Below are positions 33,519 through 42,621 of a stretch of 47,122 nucleotides of DNA, piece after piece. The notes under the pieces were generated by a model, which saw nothing but the letters and a program-made list of their open reading frames with translations, did not search any database and was not told where the DNA came from. Position 1 is the stretch's first letter. The number at the start of each line of letters is the position of its first letter. A program made the position numbers and the translations under genes. Origin of the DNA: Mucilaginibacter sp. L196 (GTDB lineage Bacteria; Bacteroidota; Bacteroidia; Sphingobacteriales; Sphingobacteriaceae); the NCBI RefSeq assembly GCF_009765905.1, contig NZ_LMUO01000007.1, positions 20,043 through 67,164 of the forward strand, read 5' to 3'.

Positions 33519-34517
33519 ATGAAAGTAACAATAGACGGAATATCCGTTGAAGTAGAAGCAGGAACATCCATCCTTAATGCCGCAAGGATTATTGGGGGTG
33601 ATATTGTGCCACCTGCAATGTGCTATTATTCTAAGCTGGAAGGCAGTGGTGGTAAATGCCGTACCTGTTTGGTTAAAGTAAGCAAAGGCTCTGAAAAAGA
33701 TCCTCGCCCTATGCCTAAACTGGTAGCATCTTGCCGTACCACGGTAATGGATGGGATGGAAGTGCAAAATATTACTTCGCCAGAGGTAATTGAAGCACGT
33801 AAAGGTATTGTGGAGATGTTATTGATCAACCATCCGCTGGATTGCCCTATTTGCGACCAGGCTGGTGAGTGCGATCTGCAAAACTTAGGTTACGAGCATG
33901 GCGCTGTTAAAACCCGGTATGAGTTTGACCGTCGTACATTCGAGAAAATAGACATCGGCGATAAAATACAATTACACATGACGCGCTGCATCCTGTGCTA
34001 CCGTTGTGTTTTCACTGCTGACCAAATCACCAATCACCGCGAACATGGTATCCTTAACCGTGGCGATCACTCTGAAATATCTACCTACATACAAAAAGCG
34101 GTTGATAATGATTTCTCAGGTAACGTGATTGATGTTTGTCCGGTAGGTGCGTTAACTGATAAAACTTTCCGCTTTAAAAATCGTGTTTGGTTTACCAAGC
34201 CGGTTGAGGCACACCGCGATTGCAACCACGAAAACTGCAAAGGTAAAGTAACACTTTGGTATAAAGGCGAAGAGGTTTTACGTGTTACCGCACGTAAAGA
34301 TGTTTATGGCGAAGTAGAAGATTTTATTTGCAACGAATGCCGTTTCGATAAAAAGAAAACAGCTGATTGGGTTATTGAAGGCCCGCGCAAGGTATCAAAC
34401 CACTCGGTTATCAGCTCAAACCACTACGATACAATGAAGCCACTTCCGGTTGTTAAAAGCAACCCGGTATTAATAGAGGCAAACCAGGAACAATTTGAAC
34501 GGGAAACACGCTTATAA
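33519..34517 (+). CDS. nuoG: Short NuoG-like iron-sulfur subunit (no molybdopterin domain)
   Basis: 332 residues against ~700-900 in E. coli or Thermus NuoG. N1b [2Fe-2S] ligands are Cys35, Cys47, Cys50 and Cys72. The His-ligated N5 site is His105, Cys109, Cys112 and Cys118. N4 is Cys157, Cys160, Cys163 and Cys207. A remnant of the next Fe4S4 domain follows with Cys235, Cys240, Cys271 and Cys274, in nonstandard spacing. The large molybdopterin-oxidoreductase-like domain is missing altogether. The reading frame ends cleanly and overlaps nuoH by TAATG, so this looks like an evolved short form and not a disruption. Confidence 0.92.
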   Translation: MKVTIDGISVEVEAGTSILNAARIIGGDIVPPAMCYYSKLEGSGGKCRTCLVKVSKGSEKDPRPMPKLVASCRTTVMDGMEVQNITSPEVIEARKGIVEMLLINHPLDCPICDQAGECDLQNLGYEHGAVKTRYEFDRRTFEKIDIGDKIQLHMTRCILCYRCVFTADQITNHREHGILNRGDHSEISTYIQKAVDNDFSGNVIDVCPVGALTDKTFRFKNRVWFTKPVEAHRDCNHENCKGKVTLWYKGEEVLRVTARKDVYGEVEDFICNECRFDKKKTADWVIEGPRKVSNHSVISSNHYDTMKPLPVVKSNPVLIEANQEQFERETRL

Positions 34518-35545
34518 TGGAATTAGGAGATATTATAATAAAATTTATATTGGTAGTGATCATTTTCGCTATCAGCTTGGTTGTAGCCATGTATTCTACC
34601 TATGCCGAGCGTAAAATAGCGGCATTTTTTCAGGATAGGATAGGCCCTAACCGTGCGGGTCCATGGGGTTTATTACAACCTTTATGCGATGGTGCTAAAA
34701 TGTTCCTGAAAGAAGAGATCATCCCAACTAATGCCAGCGCGTTCCTGTTTATTGCGGGTCCTTCATTGGCTATTTTAACAGCTTGTTTAGGTTCGGCTGT
34801 TATTCCATGGGGACAAAATATTCAGATCGGTTCACGAGTTGTTGAACTGCAGGTTGCTGACATTAACGTAGGTGTATTATATATATTCGGTGTAGTATCA
34901 TTAGGCGTTTATGGCGTAATGATAGGAGGCTGGGCATCAAACAACAAATACTCATTACTAGGCGCTATACGTGCTGCATCGCAAAATATCAGTTACGAAA
35001 TTTCAATGGGTCTTTCTATCATCGCCCTGTTGATGTTAACCGGTACTTTAAGCTTGCGCGAATTGGCTGCACAACAACATGACTGGCACTGGAATGTGTT
35101 GCGCCAGCCATTAGGCTTCTTACTGTTCATCGTTTGCGCATTTGCGGAAACCAACCGTACACCATTCGATTTGCCTGAGTGCGAAACCGAGCTGGTAGGT
35201 GGCTATCACACAGAATATTCATCCATGAAGTTAGGTTTTTACCTGTTCGCGGAGTATATCAACATGTTTATCTCATCGGCAGTAATGGCTACCTTATATT
35301 GGGGTGGTTACAACTACCCGGGTATGGATTGGGTATTGGTTCACACCGGCCCTACAATCGGCCCGTTGATTGGTGTAGCTGTGTTATTTGCTAAGATATT
35401 TTTATTCATATTCTTTTTTATGTGGGTACGCTGGACAATCCCGCGTTTTCGCTACGATCAGCTGATGGACCTTGGCTGGAAGGTATTAATACCTTTGGCA
35501 ATTGCCAACATTGTATTAACCGGTCTTATTAGCAATTATTTATAG
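34517..35545 (+). CDS. nuoH: NADH-quinone oxidoreductase subunit H
   Basis: 342 residues with about eight membrane helices. It joins the peripheral and membrane arms and forms the entrance to the quinone channel. Conserved blocks are AERKIAAFFQDRIGPNRAGP (49-68), ETNRTPFDLPECETELV (about 211-227) and EYSSMKLGFYLFAEY. Start overlaps the nuoG stop by one base. Confidence 0.97.
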   Translation: MELGDIIIKFILVVIIFAISLVVAMYSTYAERKIAAFFQDRIGPNRAGPWGLLQPLCDGAKMFLKEEIIPTNASAFLFIAGPSLAILTACLGSAVIPWGQNIQIGSRVVELQVADINVGVLYIFGVVSLGVYGVMIGGWASNNKYSLLGAIRAASQNISYEISMGLSIIALLMLTGTLSLRELAAQQHDWHWNVLRQPLGFLLFIVCAFAETNRTPFDLPECETELVGGYHTEYSSMKLGFYLFAEYINMFISSAVMATLYWGGYNYPGMDWVLVHTGPTIGPLIGVAVLFAKIFLFIFFFMWVRWTIPRFRYDQLMDLGWKVLIPLAIANIVLTGLISNYL

Positions 35546-35556
35546 ATAGAGGGATA

Positions 35557-36054
35557 ATGGAATCATTAAGTAATAAAAGAAAGTTAATTGAATCAAAGCC
35601 ACTCAATTTTTGGGAGCGGGCTTATTTGCCTGCAATCATCAGCGGCTTATCAATTACCATGAAACACTTTTTCAGGAAACCGGTAACTATCAGCTATCCT
35701 GAAGAAAAACGTGAGTTTTCAGAAAATTTCCGTGGCATGCACTCGCTTAAACGCGATGAGAACGGTAAAGAACGTTGCACCGCCTGCGGTTTATGTGCAT
35801 TATCATGCCCGGCAGAAGCCATTACCATGACGGCCGCTGAGCGCCAGAAAGGTGAAGAGCATTTATATCGCGAAGAGAAATATGCCGCTGTTTATGAGAT
35901 AAATATGCTGCGTTGCATCTTCTGCGGATTGTGCGAAGAGGCTTGCCCTAAAGAGGCGATCTATTTAGATGGTGATATTGTACCGGCAGATTATCTGCGT
36001 AAAGATTTTATATACGGTAAGGACAAATTAGTAGAGGCACCCCTAAATCAATAA
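35557..36054 (+). CDS. nuoI: NADH-quinone oxidoreductase subunit I
   Basis: 165 residues, the TYKY-type ferredoxin subunit carrying N6a and N6b. Ligand sets are Cys74, Cys77, Cys80 and Cys84 (CTACGLCALSCP), and Cys120, Cys123, Cys126 and Cys130 (CIFCGLCEEACP). It passes electrons from the NuoG clusters to N2. It is followed by a promoter element, so the distal genes may have extra transcription. Confidence 0.97.
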   Translation: MESLSNKRKLIESKPLNFWERAYLPAIISGLSITMKHFFRKPVTISYPEEKREFSENFRGMHSLKRDENGKERCTACGLCALSCPAEAITMTAAERQKGEEHLYREEKYAAVYEINMLRCIFCGLCEEACPKEAIYLDGDIVPADYLRKDFIYGKDKLVEAPLNQ

Positions 36055-36064
36055 AGAAGTTTTA

Positions 36065-36091
36065 TACCTTTGCCCATCCTTTTATGGGCAT
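36065..36091 (+). promoter_or_regulatory. Internal nuo promoter and short leader hairpin before nuoJ
   Basis: TACCTTTG (36065-36072) matches TAnnTTTG. TGCCCAT and ATGGGCA (36071-36091) then form a 7-bp stem. The ATG inside this stem at 36084 gives a longer nuoJ reading; the ATG at 36114 fits the family start better. Confidence 0.5.
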
Positions 36092-36113
36092 AAGGTATTT
36101 TGTAAATATAAAC

Positions 36114-36617
36114 ATGAATACATTTTACTTCATCGCGTTTTTATCCATATTCTTTTCGATATTGGTTATAACTGCCAAAAATCCGGTGCATAGCATACTT
36201 TATCTTGTACTTACATTTTTCACTTTCACGGTACATTACATTTTACTTAACGCCCAGTTTTTGGCGGTAGTAAACTTTATTGTATACATGGGCGCCATAT
36301 TGGTGTTGTTCCTATACACACTGATGTTGATCAACCTGAATAAGGATTCGGAGCCAGTAAAATCAAACATGGTAAAAATTGCCGCTGTTTTAGGCGGAGG
36401 TTGTTTACTAGTGGTATTGGTGGGCTGCCTTAAACAAGTGGGCGTTGCCGATCCTGTTTTACTTAAAGATCCCGGATTAGGGCTTGTACAAAATTTAGGT
36501 AAAGTATTATTTAACGAGTTTTTATTACCGTTTGAAATATCCTCGCTGTTACTATTATCAGCAATGGTTGGGGCCGTTTTATTAGCTACTAAAGATCCAA
36601 AACCAAAATCAGTGTAA
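36114..36617 (+). CDS. nuoJ: NADH-quinone oxidoreductase subunit J
   Basis: 167 residues from the ATG at 36114, five membrane helices. The start MNTFYFIAFLSIFFSILVI is the usual NuoJ N-terminus. NFIVYMGAILVLFLYTLML (about 62-80) is the conserved helix with the pi-bulge that takes part in coupling. A 10-residue longer reading from 36084 is possible, but that ATG lies in the leader hairpin. It overlaps nuoK by TAATG. Confidence 0.94.
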   Translation: MNTFYFIAFLSIFFSILVITAKNPVHSILYLVLTFFTFTVHYILLNAQFLAVVNFIVYMGAILVLFLYTLMLINLNKDSEPVKSNMVKIAAVLGGGCLLVVLVGCLKQVGVADPVLLKDPGLGLVQNLGKVLFNEFLLPFEISSLLLLSAMVGAVLLATKDPKPKSV

Positions 36618-36946
36618 TGGAAAGTTTAACCAATACCATAAAATCAGTACCGCTTAATCATTACATCCTGCTGTGCTCTATTATATTTTCAATAGGGGTA
36701 ATGGGTGTGTTATTGCGCCGTAATGCTATCATCATATTTATGTCGATAGAATTAATGCTGAATTCAGTTAACCTGTTGCTTACCGCGTTTTCAGTTTATC
36801 ATGGCGATGCTAGCGGACAAGTATTCGTATTCTTTGTTATGGCACTTGCCGCCGCCGAAGTCGCGGTAGGTTTGGCTATTATAGTAATGATATATCGTAA
36901 CACCAACTCTGTTGATACTAACGTATTGAACAGGTTGAAGTGGTAA
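36617..36946 (+). CDS. nuoK: NADH-quinone oxidoreductase subunit K
   Basis: 109 residues, three helices. IIFMSIELMLNSVNLLLTAFS (about 40-60) has the conserved Glu in helix 2, and ALAAAEVAVGLAIIVMIYR has the second. These acidic residues carry protons in the membrane arm. Followed by repeat D6. Confidence 0.96.
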   Translation: MESLTNTIKSVPLNHYILLCSIIFSIGVMGVLLRRNAIIIFMSIELMLNSVNLLLTAFSVYHGDASGQVFVFFVMALAAAEVAVGLAIIVMIYRNTNSVDTNVLNRLKW

Positions 36947-36949
36947 TAG

Positions 36950-37060
36950 AGCCCCATCCAACCCTCCCCGGAAGGGAGGACTTGACTAAGGCGTGTTTTA
37001 AATATTAACAATTAAATAAAAATTCAAGTCTCCCCTGCCGGGGGAGATTTAGTGGGGGCT
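36950..37060. repeat. Family D palindromic repeat, copy D6
   Basis: Left arm AGCCCCATCCAACCCTCCCC then GGAAGGGAGGACTT; right arm AAGTCTCCCCTGCCGGGGGA ending AGTGGGGGCT. It ends 8 bp before the nuoL ATG, so it must form the nuoL leader. Confidence 0.83.
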
Positions 37061-37068
37061 TATAAAAA

Positions 37069-38973
37069 ATGGATAAATACATCTGGCTTATTCCTGTACT
37101 ACCCTTAGCCGGTTTTATTATTAATGGCGTTGGCCGTAAAAGCTTATCCGAAAAAGCGATAGGTTTTATCGGTAGCTTTCTGGTATTGGTTTCATTCGGA
37201 TTAAGTGTTGCCGCTTTTTTACAGGTAAAATCTTCAGGCCAAGCAATCAATGTTCAATTATTCGATTGGATTGATGTTGGCGCATTCCACGTACCATTCG
37301 CTTTTGTGGTTGATCAGTTAAGCTCATTAATGTTGCTGATTATTACTGGCGTAGGTTTCCTTATTCATTTATACTCTATTGGCTATATGCATTTAGATGA
37401 AGGTTTCGGTAAATTCTTTGCCTACCTTAATCTGTTCGTATTCTTCATGTTATTGCTGGTTTTAGGTTCAAACTATGTAGTAATGTTTATCGGTTGGGAA
37501 GGCGTAGGTTTATGCTCATACCTGTTAATCGGTTACTGGTTTACCAACCCAGACTATGCTGATGCTGCTAAGAAAGCATTTATCATGAACCGGATTGGCG
37601 ATTTAGGTTTCTTATTAGGGATTTACCTGATCTACCAATATTTTGGAAGTTTTGCATTCTCAGATGTATTCCCAAGAGCTGCCGCTGCACATGCAGGTTC
37701 AGTACCATTTGTATTGATCACTATATTATTATTTGTAGGTGCAACCGGTAAATCGGCGCAAATACCATTGTTTACCTGGTTACCCGACGCGATGGCCGGC
37801 CCAACCCCGGTATCCGCATTGATACATGCTGCAACAATGGTTACCGCAGGTATCTATATGATTGCCCGCTCAAACATCTTGTTTACACTGGCTCCGGATA
37901 CCATGCACGTTATCGCCATCATTGGTTTGGCTACTGCTATATTCGCCGCGCTGATCGCTTTAACTCAAACTGATATAAAAAAGGTACTGGCGTATTCAAC
38001 CGTATCACAATTAGGCTATATGTTTTTAGGTTTGGGCGTTGGTGCTTACACAGGCGCTTTCTTCCACGTAATGACACACGCTTTCTTCAAAGCATTATTG
38101 TTCCTTGGTGCGGGTTCTGTTATCCACGGTATGAACAACGAGCAGGATATGCGTAAGATGGGCGGTTTAAGAGGCAAATTACCTATTACGTTTATCACTA
38201 TGCTGATCGGTACGCTTGCTATATCTGGTATACCTCCGTTCGCGGGTTTCTTCTCTAAAGATGAAATTTTAGCTCATACATTTGCGCAAAGCCCTATCAT
38301 GTACGTGTTAGGTGTTATCGCAGCCATGTTTACCTCATTCTATATGTTCCGTTTGCTTTTCCTTACATTTTATGGAAAGTTCCGCGGTACACATGAGCAG
38401 GAGCATCATTTGCATGAATCACCCCCAAGCATGACTATACCGCTAATCGTATTAGCTGTATTATCAGTAATAGGTGGTTTTTTAAACGTACCGGAATCAT
38501 TAGGGGGGAGTCACTGGTTGGCAAACTACCTTGCACCGATATTTGCGAAATCGGCAGCGATTGTGCCTGTTGTTGAAATGAAAGGCAGCACTGAAATTAT
38601 TTTGATGTGCGTTTCTGTCGGATCAGCAGTGTTGGCATTCCTTTATGCATTCATCAAATACAGTAAAAATGGCGAAGTGCCTTCACCTGACGGTGAGAAC
38701 CGCAATTTCCTGGTGAACTTATCATACAATAAGTTTTATGTTGATGAGATCTATGATGCCATCATCCGTAAACCACTGGATGCTCTTTCGGACTTCCTGT
38801 ACAATGTGATTGATAAGATGGGTATTGATGGATTGGTAAATGGCATTGGCGATTCGCCTGTTGAAGCCAGCAAAGGTTTACGTTTACTGCAAACAGGTAA
38901 CGTAGGCTTCTACATATTTATGATGGTGGCCGGTATTATTGCCGTGCTAGTATATAGTTTTGTTAAAATATAA
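37069..38973 (+). CDS. nuoL: NADH-quinone oxidoreductase subunit L
   Basis: 634 residues, the largest antiporter-like proton pump, with a C-terminal lateral helix region. Blocks include NYVVMFIGWEGVGLCSYLLIGYW, KSAQIPLFTWLPDAMAGPTPVSALIHAATMVTAG and the LTQTDIKKVLAYSTVSQLGYM segment carrying the channel Lys residues. The last ~90 residues hold the connecting arm. Length is typical. Confidence 0.97.
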   Translation: MDKYIWLIPVLPLAGFIINGVGRKSLSEKAIGFIGSFLVLVSFGLSVAAFLQVKSSGQAINVQLFDWIDVGAFHVPFAFVVDQLSSLMLLIITGVGFLIHLYSIGYMHLDEGFGKFFAYLNLFVFFMLLLVLGSNYVVMFIGWEGVGLCSYLLIGYWFTNPDYADAAKKAFIMNRIGDLGFLLGIYLIYQYFGSFAFSDVFPRAAAAHAGSVPFVLITILLFVGATGKSAQIPLFTWLPDAMAGPTPVSALIHAATMVTAGIYMIARSNILFTLAPDTMHVIAIIGLATAIFAALIALTQTDIKKVLAYSTVSQLGYMFLGLGVGAYTGAFFHVMTHAFFKALLFLGAGSVIHGMNNEQDMRKMGGLRGKLPITFITMLIGTLAISGIPPFAGFFSKDEILAHTFAQSPIMYVLGVIAAMFTSFYMFRLLFLTFYGKFRGTHEQEHHLHESPPSMTIPLIVLAVLSVIGGFLNVPESLGGSHWLANYLAPIFAKSAAIVPVVEMKGSTEIILMCVSVGSAVLAFLYAFIKYSKNGEVPSPDGENRNFLVNLSYNKFYVDEIYDAIIRKPLDALSDFLYNVIDKMGIDGLVNGIGDSPVEASKGLRLLQTGNVGFYIFMMVAGIIAVLVYSFVKI

Positions 38974-38996
38974 ACCATAGCGTTTACAATATAAAA

Positions 38997-40472
38997 ATGA
39001 CGGTTAGTATATTAATTTTTTTACCGATAGTTGCAGCCCTTGCTGTATTGATATTCAAAAATGAAGTTGCAAAACATGTTGCTTTATTTTTCGCAGTTGC
39101 CGAATTGGGCGTTGTTGCTTATTTGTTAACTAAATTTGTTCCTGACGCGTCATTACAGTTCGCTGTTGATGTGCCGTGGATACCCAAATTTGGCATTTAC
39201 TTTACCGCCGGGATAGATGGTATAAGTATGGTACTGGTGTTGCTTACAGCCCTGTTAGTACCCATAATTATACTTACTACTTATCAGCATACCTACCGTA
39301 AAGCAGCCGCATTTTATTCGTTGATATTGTTTATGCAAGCCGGTTTACTGGTTGTATTTACAGCGCTTGATGGTTTCTTGTTTTATGTTGGATGGGAAGC
39401 GGCATTAATACCAATATACTTTATCTGCGCCTTGTGGGGCGGAGAGAATCGCATAAAGGTTACCCTTAAGTTTTTCATTTATACTTTTGCAGGTTCGCTG
39501 TTTATGCTGGTAACTATCATTTACTTGTACATGAAAGCGCCTGAAGGCACTTATGACCTGATGGCATTTTATCGCCTTAGTTTAACTACTTCACAACAAT
39601 CATGGGTATTCCTGGGCTTCTTTATTGCCTTTGCTATTAAAATTCCAATATTCCCTTTTCATACCTGGCAGCCGGATACCTATACCGAAGCGCCATCAGC
39701 TGGTAGCATGCTTTTAGCAGGTATCATGTTAAAAATGGGGTTATATGGTATGATGCGTTGGGCTATACCTAGTGCACCACTTGGCTTTTTTAAATGGGGC
39801 AATACAGTAATTATATTGGCTTTAATAGGTGTGGTTTATGGTGCTTTAATTGCCTTTAGACAAAAGAACGGCAAACGCCTGGTAGCCTACTCATCAATAG
39901 GGCACGTAGGGCTTATTGCTGTAGGTATATTCACGCTAAGCACCGAAGGTATGCAAGGCGCGTTAATACAAATGCTTAGTCACGGTATAAACGTAGTGGG
40001 TTTATTCTTTATATGGGATATCATCAGCAGGCGTTTAAATACTTATGATACCGCGCAACTTGGCGGTATAGCCAAGGTTGCACCTAAATTTGCTACTGCG
40101 TTTTTAATAATTGTATTGGGTTCAGCTGCTTTGCCATTAACCAATGGTTTTATCGGTGAGTTCTTATTACTGAATGGAGCGTTCCAGGCGGATATAGTAT
40201 TAGGCGCAGTTGCAGGCTTAACCATTATTTTTGCAGCGGTATACTTGTTACGCATGTACAAAAATGTTATGCAGGGCGAAACTAATGCGTTAACAGCTAC
40301 ATTTACCGACATAACAGGATCAGAAAAATTAACTTTAGCTATAATTTGTATATTAATTATTGGTATTGGCGTATATCCGGGCCCTATACTGCATCTTTCA
40401 CAAGCGGCAGTTGACCAGCTTATAACAAATATCCATAGCAAGGCAATGAATATACCACTGGTACAGCACTAA
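38997..40472 (+). CDS. nuoM: NADH-quinone oxidoreductase subunit M
   Basis: 491 residues, an antiporter-like pump subunit. Conserved pieces are FYVGWEAALIPIYFICALWGGENR, KIPIFPFHTWQPDTYTEAPSAGSMLLAGIMLKMGLYG and KRLVAYSSIGHVGL. It begins 23 bp after nuoL. Confidence 0.97.
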   Translation: MTVSILIFLPIVAALAVLIFKNEVAKHVALFFAVAELGVVAYLLTKFVPDASLQFAVDVPWIPKFGIYFTAGIDGISMVLVLLTALLVPIIILTTYQHTYRKAAAFYSLILFMQAGLLVVFTALDGFLFYVGWEAALIPIYFICALWGGENRIKVTLKFFIYTFAGSLFMLVTIIYLYMKAPEGTYDLMAFYRLSLTTSQQSWVFLGFFIAFAIKIPIFPFHTWQPDTYTEAPSAGSMLLAGIMLKMGLYGMMRWAIPSAPLGFFKWGNTVIILALIGVVYGALIAFRQKNGKRLVAYSSIGHVGLIAVGIFTLSTEGMQGALIQMLSHGINVVGLFFIWDIISRRLNTYDTAQLGGIAKVAPKFATAFLIIVLGSAALPLTNGFIGEFLLLNGAFQADIVLGAVAGLTIIFAAVYLLRMYKNVMQGETNALTATFTDITGSEKLTLAIICILIIGIGVYPGPILHLSQAAVDQLITNIHSKAMNIPLVQH

Positions 40473-40529
40473 ATTTTAGTACAGGAATTATAAAAATTAA
40501 AATTTAGAGATCAGAATTAAAAAGACAAC

Positions 40530-41909
40530 ATGAATACCTTAATAATCATATCTGTTTTATCTATTGTGCTTTTGTATTTAGGCTTGTTTAAAGCCCAAAA
40601 AGCACTGTTGCCAGTTACTGTTATCGGCCTTTTGGTTGCTTTGGGTTTAGCCATATCGCAATGGAATAATGGCGCGCAACCAATTTTTCATGATATGATG
40701 TTGTTTGATAATTATTCAATAGCATTTTGTGCCATTACAATTACCACAACCATACTTATCCTGTTATTATCTAAAGGCTACTTTGAAAAAATAAGCAGCC
40801 ATATAGCAGAATACTATGCGATAATCTTGTTTTCGCTGGCTGGAATTGTGGTAATGGTATCGTACTATAACCTTGTAATGCTTTTCATCGGTATCGAGAT
40901 CATGTCGGTAAGTTTGTACATATTGGCAGGTATCAAAAAGAATGATTTTGCTTCAAACGAAGCCGCTTTGAAATACTTCCTGATGGGCGCGTTCTCAACC
41001 GGGTTTCTATTGTTTGGTATCGCGTTGATCTACGGTTCAACCGGATCGTTCCATTTAGAAGCCATACGCGATTACGTTATCGCTAATCCACGCACTATCG
41101 ACCCAATGTTTTACGTAGGCATTATGCTGATCATCGTAGGCCTTTGCTTTAAAGTAGGCGCTGCTCCATTCCACTTCTGGACTCCGGATGTTTACGAAGG
41201 TTCACCAACACTGATCACCGCATTCATGTCTACAGCAGTTAAAACTGCAGGTTTCGCGGCATTTCTTCGTTTGTTTACTGAGTGCTTTCAGCCGCTTTCA
41301 TCTTTTTGGATGCCGGCGTTATTGGTTATCACTATCCTGACATTATTTATTGGCAATATAACAGCACTATATCAACAAAGCTTTAAACGCATGATGGCTT
41401 TCTCAAGCATATCACATGCTGGTTACTTATTGTTTGCTATTGTGGCTTTAGGTGCAAGTTCTGCCAATGCGGTATTCGTATATGCTACGGCTTATTCAAT
41501 TGCTTCAATCATCGCGTTCGCGGCGCTGATACTGGTTCGCCAGCAATCAGGCAGCGATAATTTTGATGCATTCAACGGATTGGCTAGAAAGAACCCGTTC
41601 CTGGCATTCACATTAACCATTGCTATGCTTTCATTGGCGGGTATACCGTTAACGGCGGGCTTTATTGGTAAGTTCTTTATGTTCTCATCAGCATTGTCAC
41701 ATTACCAAATTTGGTTGGTGATATTAGCTGTGATAAACGCTATAATAAGTATCTTCTACTATTTCAGGGTTATAGTTGCGATGTATTTCCGCAGCGCGGA
41801 AACAGAGGAGCTGATCATCCCAACTTATTACAAGTTTGTTTTAGGCCTGTCGGCATTAGTAACTATACTAATTGGTATTTACCCAACATTTATTACCGGA
41901 CTTATTTAA
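40530..41909 (+). CDS. nuoN: NADH-quinone oxidoreductase subunit N
   Basis: 459 residues, the third antiporter-like subunit and last gene of the nuo locus. Marks are LVMLFIGIEIMSVSLYILAG, KVGAAPFHFWTPDVYEGSPTLITAFMSTAVKTAGF and FKRMMAFSSISHAGYLL. All 14 complex I genes are thus present, in order A-N. Confidence 0.97.
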   Translation: MNTLIIISVLSIVLLYLGLFKAQKALLPVTVIGLLVALGLAISQWNNGAQPIFHDMMLFDNYSIAFCAITITTTILILLLSKGYFEKISSHIAEYYAIILFSLAGIVVMVSYYNLVMLFIGIEIMSVSLYILAGIKKNDFASNEAALKYFLMGAFSTGFLLFGIALIYGSTGSFHLEAIRDYVIANPRTIDPMFYVGIMLIIVGLCFKVGAAPFHFWTPDVYEGSPTLITAFMSTAVKTAGFAAFLRLFTECFQPLSSFWMPALLVITILTLFIGNITALYQQSFKRMMAFSSISHAGYLLFAIVALGASSANAVFVYATAYSIASIIAFAALILVRQQSGSDNFDAFNGLARKNPFLAFTLTIAMLSLAGIPLTAGFIGKFFMFSSALSHYQIWLVILAVINAIISIFYYFRVIVAMYFRSAETEELIIPTYYKFVLGLSALVTILIGIYPTFITGLI

Positions 41910-41936
41910 TAATTCAGGTAATAACCATTCAATATA

Positions 41937-41958
41937 ATATTTGTAGATTTACAAATAT
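41937..41958. promoter_or_regulatory. 9-bp palindrome just upstream of the DedA gene
   Basis: ATATTTGTA and TACAAATAT (41937-41945, 41950-41958) are perfect inverted partners with GATT between. The ATG is 5 bp further on. TAGATTTA inside resembles a weak -7 element. It is a plausible operator or leader hairpin that would influence translation of the DedA gene. Confidence 0.45.
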
Positions 41959-41963
41959 AGTGA

Positions 41964-42599
41964 ATGGAAAATTTTTGGGAACATCTTCAAAATTTAACCG
42001 ACGCTCAATCCATTATAAGTAGAGGCGGTTTTTACTTTTTGCTTACCGTTGTGTTTGCTGAAACAGGATTGTTTTTTGGCTTTTTTTTACCAGGAGACTA
42101 TCTGCTGTTTATGGCTGGCTTGCTTTGTGCCAATGGCATATTCGATGTAAATATCACTACACTCATCTTGTCAATAATTGCTGCAGGCATTTTGGGCAAC
42201 TTTGCAGGGTATTGGTTTGGTTATCGTACAGGCCCAATTTTGTTCACCAAAAACGATTCTTTGCTGTTTAAAAAGCGATATGTGGTAATGGCGGAGCAAT
42301 TTTATCTAAAATACGGTGGTATGGCACTAATTTTGGGCAGATTTTTCCCGATAATTAGAACTTTTGCGCCTATCTTTGCAGGTGTTGTTAAAGTTGATAT
42401 TAAAAAATTCACTTTATACAATATAGTGGGTAGTGTGGCATGGGTAGTAACGCTGTGTTTATCAGGTTATTTCTTAGGCGTAAAGTATCCCGACGTAAAG
42501 CATTATGCACAATACATAGTAATTGGCTTTTTTGTACTAACGTCGATCCCATTAATTTTAGCCTTTTTTAAAAGGCAACATGTACAGCATAACAATTAA
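41964..42599 (+). CDS. DedA family membrane protein
   Basis: 211 residues with about five membrane helices. ETGLFFGFFLPGDYLLFMAG (about 30-49) and GRFFPIIRTFAPIFAGV (about 126-142) are the two DedA hallmarks, with the acidic and Arg residues needed by the family. Members act as lipid (undecaprenyl-phosphate or phosphatidylethanolamine) flippases; which applies here is unknown. It follows nuoN by 54 bp with its own palindrome. Confidence 0.92.
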   Translation: MENFWEHLQNLTDAQSIISRGGFYFLLTVVFAETGLFFGFFLPGDYLLFMAGLLCANGIFDVNITTLILSIIAAGILGNFAGYWFGYRTGPILFTKNDSLLFKKRYVVMAEQFYLKYGGMALILGRFFPIIRTFAPIFAGVVKVDIKKFTLYNIVGSVAWVVTLCLSGYFLGVKYPDVKHYAQYIVIGFFVLTSIPLILAFFKRQHVQHNN

Positions 42600-42621
42600 A
42601 TAAAAAATATAATATTACTAA

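Noticed and set aside
33168..33571. Minus-strand ORFs around the nuoF/nuoG gap
   Set aside because: They overlap nuoF in antisense and the D5 repeat, and have no protein-like composition.
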